From the NCBI RefSeq assembly GCF_024139115.2, contig NC_085141.1, forward strand, positions 29,589,242 through 29,653,241: a stretch of 64,000 nt of DNA. The letters run 5' to 3'. The notes below the pieces were generated by a model, which worked only from the letters and a program-made list of their open reading frames with translations, was not told where the DNA came from and did no database searches. This stretch comes from Armigeres subalbatus (lineage: Eukaryota; Arthropoda; Insecta; Diptera; Culicidae). Made by a program: the position numbers and the translations under genes. This document shows, one piece after another, positions 1 through 10,865 of the stretch (the first letter of the stretch is position 1; each line of letters starts with the position of its first letter).

Positions 1-39
1 TTTGCCTATTCTATTCTGCTGGATGTATAGAAGTGAAAG

Positions 40-290
40 ACGATTTCTTCTGAGTTAATCGTTGAAAAATCGGGACAGTTTTTCGTGAAAAATCAGAAGA
101 GTTTCACCTTCGAACTTTGGGAAAGTTTCCCCGTGGAAATTCAGGAAAAATTTTCGTGTAGAATCAGCAGAATTGATCTTGTTTAAATTTAAGATAATTG
201 CGCGTGAAAATTTAGAAGAATTTCTTATAGAGACCCAGAACAATTTCCCGTGGAAATTGAGGAGAATATTGGTTTCTTACTCGATATACA
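40..290. repeat. degenerate palindromic minisatellite
   Basis: Loosely repeated ~20-25 bp units of the form 'GTGGAAATTCAGGAAAAATT' alternate with gaat/attc linkers. They resemble a decayed version of the GGAAATTC-type units that form the homogeneous array at 24.1-31.3 kb. The short minus-strand ORF here follows from the repeat and is not called as a gene. Confidence 0.5.
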
Positions 291-1239
291 TTTTTCATTG
301 CAAATGAATGATTGTGTTTATATATTCTAGTCGATATTTTATTTTTAGAACACAGGTATAATAAAACTCTGGTAACTTGTTAAAAATGATCAAGAAGTTC
401 CTTGTAAGCACTAAGCAGTCAAGAACAAAAAATGTTACTTTCTAACCATCCCACGCCGGTCGGGCCCTCTGTGTGGGCCCACTTGAAAAATTGAAATATG
501 TTCTTTTTCCTGTGCGCCGCAGGGCAGAGCACCATCGGTTCCAGTTTGCCGTCCGCCGTATCCGATTTCCCTTCCGCTGGCACTTCTTCAAACTGCCTAT
601 TATTGACGCGACGTTTCCCTCTGCTCCACAGCAGACCATAGGGTGTGACAAGTAGCAGGAACAAACTGCCGACGACAACGACGACGTCTGGTCGTCGCCG
701 TCGACGTGGTCTGGCACATCGCCGGTCCAAATCTTCTGCACTGAACCCTAACCGGCCGTCACGCCACGGCCCTCGAGAGATCGTGGCCTTCAGTGGACCA
801 GCGAACAACCACGGCTATAAGATTCGTGCAAAGAACAGCACAGCAGAGCGCCACCCGTTTTGCATGTGGACGACATCATCGATTCCAGTGAAGATGACGA
901 TACGATGCTCAGTCGCTCGCAATATTCTCCGATTCTTGGTGTCTTTTGGCTTAGTTTTGTATCGCTTTTCTTTTCCTACAGTCGTGACTAGTATGGAAAT
1001 CATTCTATAAATTTACAGCTCGGACATTCTGTTGAAGTACGTAATTTTCATCTGTTGCTTCACTATAACAAGGATTTTACAAACAAAAATCTGGATGCTA
1101 TTCGAGTGGTCATTCAAAAAATAAAATTAAACCAAAACCTTCCCTAAAGTGAATAGATTTGCTTACGTTCTCTCCCGTTTACCGTTTCAACGTTCTGAAC
1201 TGACTCAGAAGCATATCGTTCTGGACGTACGAGGCGAGG
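291..1239. other. unassigned, partly GC-richer sequence
   Basis: No recognisable domain or repeat. Positions 430-850 are richer in G+C than the flanks and hold overlapping ORFs of 60-130 codons on both strands, with low-complexity arginine/threonine stretches. None shows a conserved motif I know. It could be upstream regulatory or untranslated sequence of the candidate gene at 1.25-2.26 kb, but that is only positional. Confidence 0.3.
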
Positions 1240-2187
1240 TGCTCACGGTCATAAAATAAATGCCGGGGCGTGAGCTCACCACACACAACACCGCACCGCA
1301 CCGCGCGCACCGAACTGACTGTTTTTCTCCCGTTACAATACACCCGAAAACCTCCTCTTGCCGAGGAAGATGATTCAGTCTGGGATTAGTTGCCGGCCGG
1401 ATGGATCCCTGGAAGCGAGTGCTCTCTTTCCTCCGCGTCGTCGTCGGTTATCTTACGGCGTGATACAAATGCGGTAGTGGATTTTATGTGGTTTTGTGAT
1501 CGATATTTAGATGTTGAATTGGTGTCTTGAAGAGGAATTTTTCCCCAAAAACGAATAAATTTTTATTAGTGTCATTGGGATTACAATTACGCATGTTTTC
1601 TTTCCCAAAGTGCATAAATCGGGTTCATTAGAAGCAGTTACAGCAGAGCGGCACCGGCAATGAAGAAGTGAATTCATATTAATCGTGTCGTGATAGTCTC
1701 CATTTAAAACATGAAGAAAAACCTCAAAGGGTTCGTCCCTTGCATTCGACGAAGCTAAATCCATCGAGGAGACGTGCATCAAGTGCTACCGCTGCTGCTC
1801 ACCAACCCAATCCTAAAATCCAAATCGGGAAATGTCAAATTCCTAAACCGAGTGATCGTGAACGGTCCCGCTACAGAAGAGCTACAATTTGTTCATTCTG
1901 TGCACGATGATTAGCGTGTTTGTGGGAGGGGGAGTCATCGTGGCGTCGCCGGTGGCAAGTTAGTGTGACGTTACTTACCGTAAAACCATCTAAGCTACTG
2001 TCGAGGTGTTGGCAACTAGAACAAGCACCACTGAATGTGCTCAAACTGGGGAGGAATTTGGGAGCAGCCAAACAGCACAACATGAGCGGTGTTGATACGT
2101 TGCATAATTCGGTGATTTCGTTGCGAATTTTCGTTATGTTCCTGTGACATACGGCAATTGGTATGGAAGCTTTGTGCTGCTAGAAGA
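1240..2187 (+). promoter_or_regulatory. possible promoter and 5' untranslated region
   Basis: A CG- and CA-rich stretch (1270-1320) is followed by an arthropod initiator-like TCAGTC near 1377 and by sequence without obvious repeats up to a good splice donor at 2259. Unique composition next to repeat-rich DNA fits a first exon with a long leader. No TATA box is clearly placed. This is inference from composition and position only. Confidence 0.2.
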
Positions 2188-2258
2188 TGTACGATGATTA
2201 TCTACGTATCAGTGGAGTTCTTTTTGATTTGCTTTTGGCAGTTCGTGTACAACGATCG
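2188..2258 (+). CDS. candidate 5' coding exon ending at a splice donor
   Basis: An ATG at 2194 opens a short frame, MIIYVSVEFFLICFWQFVY then NDR, that looks like a hydrophobic signal peptide. It runs straight into a consensus donor (GTAAGT at 2259-2264), leaving two bases of a split codon. A second ATG at 2188 in another frame also reads through to the donor. I do not recognise the protein and see no downstream exon in the window. Exon 1 coding only a signal peptide after a long leader is common in insect secreted or receptor genes, but with so few residues chance is a serious alternative. Confidence 0.22.
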
Positions 2259-2262
2259 GTAA

Positions 2263-2850
2263 GTTGGATCTCCTCATTGAGAATTCATTGCAGATCTCAT
2301 TAACTAAATTACCCTTTCTTCGTTAGGAGAATACCAATGAGCATCTAATTGATTGTAGAAAGTAGAAGACCAACCAAATTGCTTTTTGGGAAACTTTTCA
2401 TTGTGTCCGTGGGATAAATGCTGGTGGCAATTTTATTTAAATCAGGGCCCATTTGTTACACGCATATTGGCAAAACGAATAAAAATTAAACTTTGCGACT
2501 AGTTTTATTGTGGTTTTGTAGCATTCTTGAAGTGAAAACCATGTTCTTCAAATCAATTGACGTCTTTGATTTATTCATTCCTTTTCTTTTTCTTATTGGC
2601 AATGGCAGTTGTTAACCACGAAGTGCCTAATAAAACCTCCTCCTAAAAAAAGAAATTTTCCATAAAAAAATTAGGAAATTTCCAATAAAGAAATCAGGGT
2701 ATGAGCAATAAATGAAGATAAAGCAAAAATTGCAATTATGACAAAAGAATTGTCCATAAAGAAATCAAAATGCTCAACGAAAAAAAATACAAAATTTCCA
2801 TAAATAAATCAATATTAGCAATAAACAATTACAACATTTTCCACAACAAA
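2263..2850. other. AT-rich unassigned sequence
   Basis: Low-complexity AT-rich sequence. From about 2640 there are repeated phrases of the type 'aaatttccataaagaaatca' in degenerate tandem. No gene or known element is seen. Confidence 0.3.
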
Positions 2851-3010
2851 AAGTCGAGTTAAGTACGAGACACTGAAGACGGCCTTACTGTTGAGGTCGA
2901 AATACGTCTCTGTCGAAGGTACAATAAAGTAGTGGAATTGAATGGAATAGCACAAACTCGTCTTATGACAAGTAAATACATTCCACTAAAAGCTTAAAAT
3001 AATTTTCGTA
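2851..3010 (+). repeat. dispersed repeat with hammerhead-like motif, copy 1
   Basis: About 150 bp is shared with 50381-50545: the same opening, the same central hairpin, and the same tail phrase 'acaaactcgtct.atgacaagtaa'. The core contains CTGAAGA (2873-2879), a hairpin GGCCTTA/TGAGGTC (2881-2898), GAAA (2899-2902), and outer strands GACA (2869-2872) and TGTC (2911-2914) that pair. This resembles the hammerhead ribozyme layout CUGANGA-helix II-GAAA, but an extra C lies between the first box and helix II. Element class unknown. Confidence 0.55.
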
Positions 3011-3700
3011 AGGAAATTTTATATTTATTTATTGTTCATACCTTGATTTCTTTATTGGAAAAATCCTAATTTTTTATCGAAAATTTCTAATTCTCCATGG
3101 AAACTTTATTTTGCTGCGGTTAATTGCGAGTTTAAAAAAAAATCTCATCATGTAGAGCTGTGTGGCTTCTTCGGCTTTTTCTGAATTCCACATTTTCTTC
3201 GAGAATTTCTCTTGTAATATCTCCGATAACTCTCTTTTTGCGAATTTTATCATATGAGTATTCCTCAAGACGCCCTTCAAAAAAAACTTTAGGAATCCTC
3301 TCAGTATCCCCTTTATCAGGTATCAGAACGTCGGCTCAGGAGGCACGTTCCCCTCAGTTTGGGAGATTTGTGCCATCGCCTTCACTGGCCTTTCTCATCA
3401 TTTACCTGACGGAGAAAGAAGTGAAAAATGGAAAGGAAGAGGAAGTCAAGTTGGAAAAGAGAATGGAACAGGTTTCAGGAAAAGGAGGATACATTCAATA
3501 ATACATACATACGATACATTTTGTAAAACGCAATGAAACGCGAAGCATAAAATATACTGGATAAATCAAACAATGCGAATGCATATGATATACCATTTAT
3601 AGGAAAGCCAATTATGTAGGCTCACACGCATTAAATTAGGGACTAAATAGAGGTGTCACAAAAACACTGAGGACGTAACAATGGACGAACGTTAAAGACG
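3011..3700. other. unassigned AT-rich sequence
   Basis: Contains a 113-codon plus-strand ORF (3160-3501) without a recognisable motif and with no good start context. No repeat structure is obvious until the short tandem duplication that follows. Confidence 0.3.
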
Positions 3701-3701
3701 A

Positions 3702-3805
3702 AACACAGAGTACACTGTGAAAAACGCATAATGCGAATCCATATAGGTGACAAACACAGAGTACATTGTAAAAAAACGCATAATGCGAATCCATATAGGT
3801 GACAA
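3702..3805. repeat. two-copy 51-bp tandem duplication
   Basis: The phrase running from 'acacagagtaca' to 'atataggtgacaa' occurs twice in succession, differing at a few positions. A related, more degraded version (aaaacgcaatgaaacgcgaa) lies near 3526. Confidence 0.7.
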
Positions 3806-3809
3806 TTTG

Positions 3810-4179
3810 TTGAAACACTAAGTAAAAACATATTCATAACCCCACCCTTATTTAACCTCAAGTTGAGATTGAATAAGAGTAGCCGATTATCTCGGAGAAG
3901 CAAAAGGTCAACTACTCCATAGCTCCGGTTAGCACAGCGAGGGCTCAATACTGTTAAGGGGGCCTTGATACTTCACAGGCTGAGGGTTACCTGTATGGTG
4001 GACTTGAGGGTCACCTGTATGGTGGACTTTTACCACTGGAACAGTCAATCCGTAATGTTATTCTTAGCCAGATAACCAGCTGCCGACACCACACGAATAT
4101 CTAGGCTGTTCGTGGAGAGAAGTTGACATTGACTTTACGTCAACTCTCAATGTGGCCGACTAAAGATATTGCCACATAA
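3810..4179. other. unassigned; short 25-bp tandem pair
   Basis: Holds two tandem copies of a 25-bp phrase containing 'cacctgtatggtggactt' (3982-4031). Otherwise no recognisable content. Confidence 0.35.
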
Positions 4180-4865
4180 AATCCTCCGAGAATTCTTCCT
4201 GGAAGATTGCCATGCAGAATTTCTAACGGAATTTCCGGATGAATTGCTGGAAAAACTCCTGAAGAAAGTTCGGGGTGATATCTAGAGGAGTTTATGTTGA
4301 AATTTATTGAAGAATCTTCCAGTGGAATTCTTGCAGGAATTGGATTTTTTTTAAAGAGAATTAATGTAAGAGGGATTTGCTGAACTCCTAATAAATGTTT
4401 GGATGAATTTAAAAAATAAATCGGGGGGATACCTGGAGCAGGTTTTGGTGGGAATCTCTGAAGGACTTTCCAGAGGGATCTATAGAAGAATCCACGAAAG
4501 GGATTCTGGAGAGTACTCGGACAATTTGTGATAAGTACTCGGAGAATTTTTCGAATGAAGTACCGCGGGAATTCCTAGAGGAGTTTCCTGAAATTCCTGA
4601 AGAAATCTTGAAGAAATTTCCGGAAGATTTTTTTGTAGAAATTTCGGTAGAGAGGGGGAAGCGATTTCTGAAGAATTTTTTGTGTTAAATATTTGAAGGA
4701 TACCTTGGAGAAATTTCTAGAGCTATTCCCCGAGAACTTTCTTGACAGGTACCCAGAGATATTTTAGAAGGGATCCTGGAGATATTCCTGAATTTTTTGG
4801 GCGGAAATCCTAGAGGAATTTTGGTAGAAATTCTTGAAGGAATTTCCGGAGCAATCGTTAAGAAA
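4180..4865. repeat. degenerate palindromic minisatellite
   Basis: Many imperfect units centred on ggaatttc/gaaattcc with ~20-30 bp spacing, for example 'tggagaaatttctagagc' and 'gaaggaatttccggagcaa'. Same sequence style as 9.75-10.6 and 33.5-34.65 kb. No coding potential. Confidence 0.55.
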
Positions 4866-5379
4866 TAACGACTTACATTTTCGGCATTTTAAATTTAGCT
4901 CCTTTCCTCTTTCTTGTCACAAATGATCAAAAATCATTAACTACTCCCCTACTTTAGTACTGTTACCGAATGAGGTAACAATACGATCAACTACTAGTTC
5001 CTTCACAAACATCAAACCCTAAATTAAATAACTAATACTTCCATCTTTCACAACTCGCGAAATAGAATCGGGCAACCCGAATCTTAATGAAGGGAGTGGC
5101 AGCAAAACGAAGGAATCATAGTGCTGTCGTGAGCAGTCAGAGCGTGTAGGAGGAAAAAAGTGTTATTCTTGGAATCGAACATTGGACCGTCGAAACCAAC
5201 CTCCGCTCAACCGAATCCCTCGGACGTCTCCGGTGACCAACCAAACGATCCTCAACAGGCTATGCCTACCCTGTCACAAAAAAACAAAAAAAAAAGTAAA
5301 AAGTAAACATGTCTCTTTTATCTTAACAATTGACCCCTAGATAGCATGCCAGTCCGTTATTGCTCTTGTTTTGTCCGCC
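4866..5379. other. unassigned, ends in an A-rich run
   Basis: Unique-looking sequence (5040-5270) followed by a poly-A-rich tract at 5276-5298. The A-rich end could be the 3' tail of a truncated non-LTR element on the plus strand. No reverse-transcriptase motif is visible, so this stays unassigned. Confidence 0.3.
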
Positions 5380-5689
5380 TTAAAACCCTTTCAGGCCCAC
5401 GGAGTCATATATGACCCCAACAGAAAAATGGATGTATAAAATCGCACGATAGATAAAAGTGAACACTCTCTTCAGCAAAATTGCTTGAAATTAACTCCCC
5501 TATCAGGGAAAAATATCAGGCATGGGCGATCAAGACCCTACGACAACCTAGAACGTCATGAACAAGGTGAAGTTACGAAAGAGAAAATTTTAGGTGTATT
5601 GGCAGCGGATTGTATTATTTTGTATGCGGATTGTTTAACATTTTTATTCAAACGTATCCGTAGACGTATTACTATGATGTGCAATAAAC

Positions 5690-6800
5690 TATTTTTTAAG
5701 TTCCTTGGACGTCCTAGGCCATACAAACACTCCTTGAGTTTAGGACTTCAAATCTACAGCTGCAAGAAAATGGGTTTTCAGTACTGAAAGCTTCAATATG
5801 CATTCAATTATATCCATTACACCTCCCGGGAGGACAAAGAATATCGTAGGATAGTTTTGAGATATTCTGGGCAATCCAAACTGTCTTTGAGTTTGGAACT
5901 TGAGATCTACAGCTGCTTAGAAGCTATTTTCGATACTCAAAGCTTCAATATTCGATCAATTATATCCATTACACCTTCCTGGAGGTCAACGGATACCGTA
6001 AGATAATTTTAAGATATTCTGGGCAATCCAAACTGTCCTTGAGTTCGAGACTTGAGATCTACAGCTGCCTAGAAGCTATTTTTGGTTCGCAAAGCTTCAA
6101 TATCCGTTCAATTATATTCATTACACCTACCGGGAGGTAAACGGATATGAATAGTTATGAGATATTCTGGGCAATCCAAACTGTCATTGAGTTCGGGATT
6201 TGAGATCTACAGCTGCTTAGAAGCTATTTTCGGTACGCAAAGCTTCAATATCCGTTCAATTATATCCATTGCACCTTTTGGGAGGTCAACGGATAAGGTA
6301 AGATAGTTATGGGATATTCTGGGCAATCCAAAATGTCATTGAGTTCGGGACTTGAGCTCTACAGCTGCTTAGAAGCTCTTCTCGGTACTCAAAGCTTCAA
6401 TACTTGTTCAAGAATATCCATTACTCCTCCCGGATATCGTAAGATAATTTTAAGATGTTCTGGAATATCCAAACTATCCTCGAGTTCGGGACTTGAGATC
6501 TACAGCTGCTTAGAAGGGAGGGGGGTTAACGGATATGGTAAGATAGTTATGGGATATTCTGGGCAATTCAAACTGTTATTGAGTTTGGGATTTGAGATCT
6601 ACACCTGCTCTTTTCGATACTCAAAGCTTCAATATTCGTTCAATTATATCCATTACACTTTCAAGGAGGCCAACGGATATTGTAAAATAATTTTGAGATT
6701 TTCTGGACAATACAAACTGGTTTTGAGATCTACAGCTGCAAAAAAATCTCTTGAAATGTTGGTGCTGGTATATTCTACTGTAATAAGAAGTTGTTCACTA
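5690..6800 (+). repeat. ~150-bp tandem repeat, forward arm
   Basis: About seven to eight copies of a unit of roughly 150 bp, each carrying 'gatattctgggcaatccaaa', 'cttgagatctacagctgc' and 'caattatatccattacacc'. Spacing between equivalent points is close to 153 bp (5859, 6012, 6159, 6312). Units lie inside the TTAA-bounded element and are partly truncated near 6400-6600. The 166-codon ORF at 6309-6809 follows from the repeat. Confidence 0.75.
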
Positions 6801-6879
6801 ATTACATAAGCAGTTTTTCTTGGTTTATCGGACCCCCTTCCCCCCTTGTAAGATTTTTCCCAAACAAATTATTTTTTTG

Positions 6880-7270
6880 TTTATATGAAGAGTAAGAAAA
6901 TAATAAGTTCTGAACTCAAGGACGATTTGGTCTTCTGATCTTCTGGAACATGTTATGGACATAGTTGAATACATATCCAAGCTTGAAGCGACGAAAAAAG
7001 CTAGAGTGGTGGCTGTAGATCGCAAGTTTTGAACTCAAGAACGGTTTGGATGACCCAGGATATCCCAAAATCATCTTACCATGTCTCATGGACCTCTGGA
7101 GTATGTTATGGACATGATTGAATACATAGCTAAACTTCTAGTGGTAAAACAATCCAATTTCGTGGCTGTAGATCGCAATTTCTGTACTCCAGGACAGTTT
7201 GGATAACCCAGAATATCTTCAAACCATATGACCATGTGTTTTGATCTTTAGGAATATGTTATGACATGGT
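6880..7270 (-). repeat. ~150-bp tandem repeat, reverse arm
   Basis: Reads as diverged reverse complement of the forward arm: 'ctgtagatcgcaa', 'ggacagtttggataaccc' and 'agaatatc' recur here. Together the two arms form an imperfect fold-back inside the element. Confidence 0.6.
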
Positions 7271-7654
7271 TGAATGATTTGGATGATTTAGTACATCCCG
7301 AAAAAATGTTTTTCAACTTGTTTTGTTAGTTCTCCATTAAGAATCATGAAACCAAATGGAACATATCAAATGTACTGCGTAATACAGCTTAGAAAAAAAT
7401 GGGCCTGAAAGGGTTAACAAGTTTATGTCTCGCGTGTACCCGCCAGCAGGTATCGTACCGAACCCTGGAAAATAAAAGAGCGAAGAGAGCCAGTTTGTAG
7501 TACGTAAGGACGTCCACTCCGCAGGCGTACAACGTTTTGAACAAAAACATCAAAAAGGGGTATAGCAATGTTGTCCCATATTCATGAATTTCTCGTATTA
7601 TACTAGAATAACTATTTAACTATATACTGAAATACTAACTATATACCTGAAACT

Positions 7655-8590
7655 AACTATATACCTGAAATATTGTAGAGCTTCATAATCGTCGGTCTTG
7701 GGTGATGTTCCTCCAGTTTCCCCGAACGTTCAGGGTCCTCGGGTCCGATTCCACCGCGTGCAGCCAGCGTTCTTCCGACATTCGCACTAAGTGACCAGCC
7801 TACTGAAGTCTGCCGTATTTTATACGATTCACAATATTTTCTTCTTTGATACAGCTCATAATTCATGCGTCTGCGCCACACACCATTTTCTAGTTCCCCC
7901 CCGAGTATTGTTCGCAACACTTTTTGCTCGAAAACCCCGAAAGCTCTTCGGTCTGCCTCTTTTCATGTCCATGCTGCATGTATATAAAGGGCCACTGGTA
8001 GAATCAGAGTTTTGTATAGAGCAAATTTCGTTTCCGTTTGCATGTTGCGGGACCTAAGCTGGTTACGTAATCCGCAAAAGGCCCTATTCGCAGCAGCAAT
8101 ACGTCTTTTCACTTCACGGGAAACGTCATTGTCAGATGTCATAAGCGTTCCAATATAAACAAATTCTTCTACAACTTCAAACACATCCCCATCAAGCACT
8201 ACCTCAACACCTCCTCTATCTCTACCTACCACCATGTACTTTGTCTTGGTAGAGCCTAACCTCGCCGTCTGCCTCTTCAGTGGTACAAAAGCCTTCACCA
8301 CTGCTCTGCGATCAATTCCAATAAGCTCGATGTTGTCCGCAAAGCCCAGGAGCATATGCGTCCGTGTGATGATAGTGCCGTTCCTCTGCACGTCAGATCT
8401 CCTAATAGCGCTTTCGAGAGGAATATTGAACAATAAATTCGAAAGCGCATCACCCTGCTTCAATCCGTTTAAGGTCACAAACGAGGTTGACACTTCGTCC
8501 GAATACTTGTTTCGAGCCATCCAGCGTTACACGTATCAATCTAATCAGTTTCGCCGGAAACTATGTTATCTGCACAGCTAATTTGAAGCA
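7655..8590 (-). pseudogene. non-LTR retrotransposon reverse-transcriptase fragment
   Basis: A minus-strand frame (8520 down to 7963) encodes the C-terminal half of a reverse transcriptase: GLKQGDALSN (residues 19-28), then FADN (60-63) where active enzymes have a double aspartate, then a thumb region with KRRIAAANRAF. A second, shifted frame (7920 to 7657) continues with the typical MLRTILGG..NGVWRRRM region. The 5' end decays into a third frame around 8525-8585. The lost catalytic aspartate, frame shifts and truncation make it inactive. The exact clade is uncertain; similar proteins are abundant in Aedes. Confidence 0.85.
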
Positions 8591-8759
8591 TGAAGGAACC
8601 GAATTTTGCAAAACCCAACTGACAACAGCTTTGAAATTTTCCAACGATCATTTTGGTGTAACCGTAAATTTTTTTGAAGGAAAGTTTGATTGATTTGATT
8701 GCAGCAACGTGATAGCAGTAAATAACTGTGGACAAAAAAGACAAACAAGGAAAATAAAC

Positions 8760-8890
8760 CAAATAATTATTTCCTGATATTCCAGCTAAAGGGCCAGGAA
8801 TACTTTCGGATATTCCTCAAGGAAGTCCACTAGATATTCCTCCTGGAATTTCTTCGATTATTATTCCACGATTTCCGCGGTATATATGTC
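8760..8890. repeat. short degenerate palindromic minisatellite
   Basis: A few units of 'gatattcctcaaggaagtcc' and 'ctagatattcctcctggaat' type, matching the style of the 9.75-10.6 kb array. Confidence 0.45.
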
Positions 8891-9164
8891 CACCCAAGTA
8901 ACATTTTAAGTTTTATGGTTTACTACAAGAGGAGATAAATGCTGCATCAATAAAACCTTAGTCAAAGCTTTTGCTTACACCACTTCAAGAAGAAGAAGAG
9001 TAGTATCTGCCTAGTTGATCCACTGTTGCAAGGATTTGAAGGGTAAATGTAAGACGGACTTCAAGATTTGAATATGACCGAACATGATTACGAGCTCGGC
9101 CACCAAAACCTTTCGAAAGCTTCTTGCTAACTACTATGAAAGAAAGTAGCCTGTGAAATTCTGT

Positions 9165-9477
9165 AGATCTCACGGTGTCTTTTTCCAAAGAGGCTTATTT
9201 TCAAAAAAATCAGTATCTCTAAAACACCCACTACACGTTCTATCAGGGATCATTTTTCCATACATTTTTGGGAAGGTTAAATCGGCTATCATTTGAGATT
9301 TCTATGGAGTTTGCACCAAAAATAGTGAGAAAAATGTAAATTGTTCTAGATCCCCCGATAGAACATTTTAGTTTACCCACTATATGAAAGAGGAGAGCAT
9401 ATACTTTCGCGTGGTAGGTGTTTCAGAGATGCTGATTTTTGAAAAATAATATCTTCCCATAGAGACACCGTGATCTA
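9165..9477. mobile_element. fold-back MITE with ~75-bp inverted ends
   Basis: The left end (from AGATCTCACGGTGTC) and right end (to GACACCGTGATCT) are inverted copies that continue inward through 'atcagtatctctaaaacacc' and its complement 'ggtgtttcagagatgctgat'. The interior of about 160 bp has no ORF. Superfamily not determined. Confidence 0.7.
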
Positions 9478-9754
9478 ACTAACACATAAATCAAACATCA
9501 AAATGCTTTGATGTAATTTCCTGGATTGGTTTAATCAAGGCATGTAGTTCCCTAATAAACTCATTTTTAAAATTTTCTAGTTTCCGGAATTTATAATCTT
9601 CTTCAAAAAGTGTTGACAACAGCCAGAATGGTAATCATAATGTCTGCTTGGTAAATGCTTTTCCTAAACTGAAGAGCATCTCTATTGTCGTAATAAAGCT
9701 ACAGTAAATAACATCGAATGCCATTGAGCTGTATGAATGCTACTTGGGTAGGAA

Positions 9755-10605
9755 TTTCTCCGCATAAGTACTCCTCCAGATATTCCTTGAGACATTCCTC
9801 CTGGAATTCGTCTGGATATTTCTTTCAGATATTTCTCCAGGAATTCCTTCGGGTATTCCTCAACGAAATCCTGCTGATATTTCTCAGGGAATTCCTTTGG
9901 ATATTCCTCCAGAAATTTCTCCCGATATTCCTCCAGGAATCTCTCCAATTGTTCCTTCAGGAAGTCTTCGGATATTCCACCAGGAGCTCATCCGGATATT
10001 CCACCAGAGAATTCTTCCGGATGTTTCATAGAAATTCCTCTGGATATTCCTCTAGGAACTCTTCCAAATAATCCTCCAGGAATTCATCCAATTCATTCCT
10101 CCACATATTTCTTCGGGTATTCCTCCTGGAATTCCTCCGGATGCTGTACCAGGAATTCCTTCGTATATTTCTCCAGGAATTCGTCAGGATATGCCTTCAG
10201 GAGTGCCTCCGGATATTTCTCCACTGGTAATTTTCCAGCAATCTTGGAGGAATACCCAAAGGAATTTGTGGACGAATGTCCGGAAGAATTCCTTGAGGAA
10301 AATCCGGAGGAATTCCTGGAGGAACGTCTGGAGAAATTCTTGGATGCATATCCAGAAAAACGCAGGGGGGAAATATTCGGAGAAATTGCTGAAGAAGGAG
10401 GTATTTCTGAGGAATATCGAGAGAAATTCCTGAAGAAAACTCCGAAGGAATTCCTGGAGGAATTTCCGGATCAATAATCAAAAGAATTTTTGGAAGAATA
10501 TCCGGACGAATATTTTCCTAAGAATTTCTGAAAAAATATTCGGAGGAACTCCTGGAGGAATTTTCGAAGGACTTCCTGGAGGAATGTCCGGAGGAATTGG
10601 TAGAA
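9755..10605. repeat. ~24-bp GGAATTCC-centred minisatellite with fold-back
   Basis: Tandem imperfect units such as 'attcctccaggaattcctc' run to about 10230, then the array continues as its reverse complement ('ggaggaattcctggaggaa'). Because the unit is near 24 bp, reading frames repeat in eights (FLEEYPKE-like), which explains the ORFs on both strands. No evidence that these are genes. Confidence 0.8.
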
Positions 10606-10607
10606 AG

Positions 10608-10795
10608 AAATGTCAAATATTTGTCTCATATGTCTTATTTGTCTTATTTAGCATATTTGTCTTATTTGTCGTATTTGTCTTTTTTGTCTTATTTGTCTTA
10701 TTTGTTTTATTTGTATTATTTATCTTATTGTCATATTTGTCTTATGTGTCTTATTTGTCTTGATTGACTTGTTTGTCCTGTTTGTTATTTGTATT
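10608..10795. repeat. 10-bp tandem repeat (TGTCTTATTT)
   Basis: About eighteen imperfect copies of TGTCTTATTT, often as the phrase 'cttatttgtcttatttgtc'. Simple repeat directly between two other arrays. Confidence 0.85.
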
Positions 10796-10865
10796 TCAAA
10801 AATATCTTAGCTTAGCTTGATTGACTGTACCCATCGTAGTTGCTAGTCGTGATATAACAACAAAG

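Larger units (their letters stand above)
5380..7417. mobile_element. non-autonomous TTAA-bounded (piggyBac-like) element
   Basis: The left end reads TTAA, two extra A, then CCCTTTCAGGCCCA (5380-5399). The right end reads GGGCCTGAAAGGG then TTAA (7401-7417), its reverse complement. TTAA target sites and termini beginning CCC are hallmarks of piggyBac-superfamily transposons. There is no transposase; the interior is ~150-bp tandem units in opposed orientation plus AT-rich filler. It would depend on a transposase in trans. Confidence 0.65.

Noticed and set aside
645..1010. 121-residue plus-strand ORF as a host gene
   Set aside because: Low-complexity start, no recognisable domain, and an equally long competing ORF on the other strand.
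9682..10481. FLEEYPKE/FLQEFL repeat ORFs on both strands
   Set aside because: Artefacts of the ~24-bp GGAATTCC-type minisatellite.
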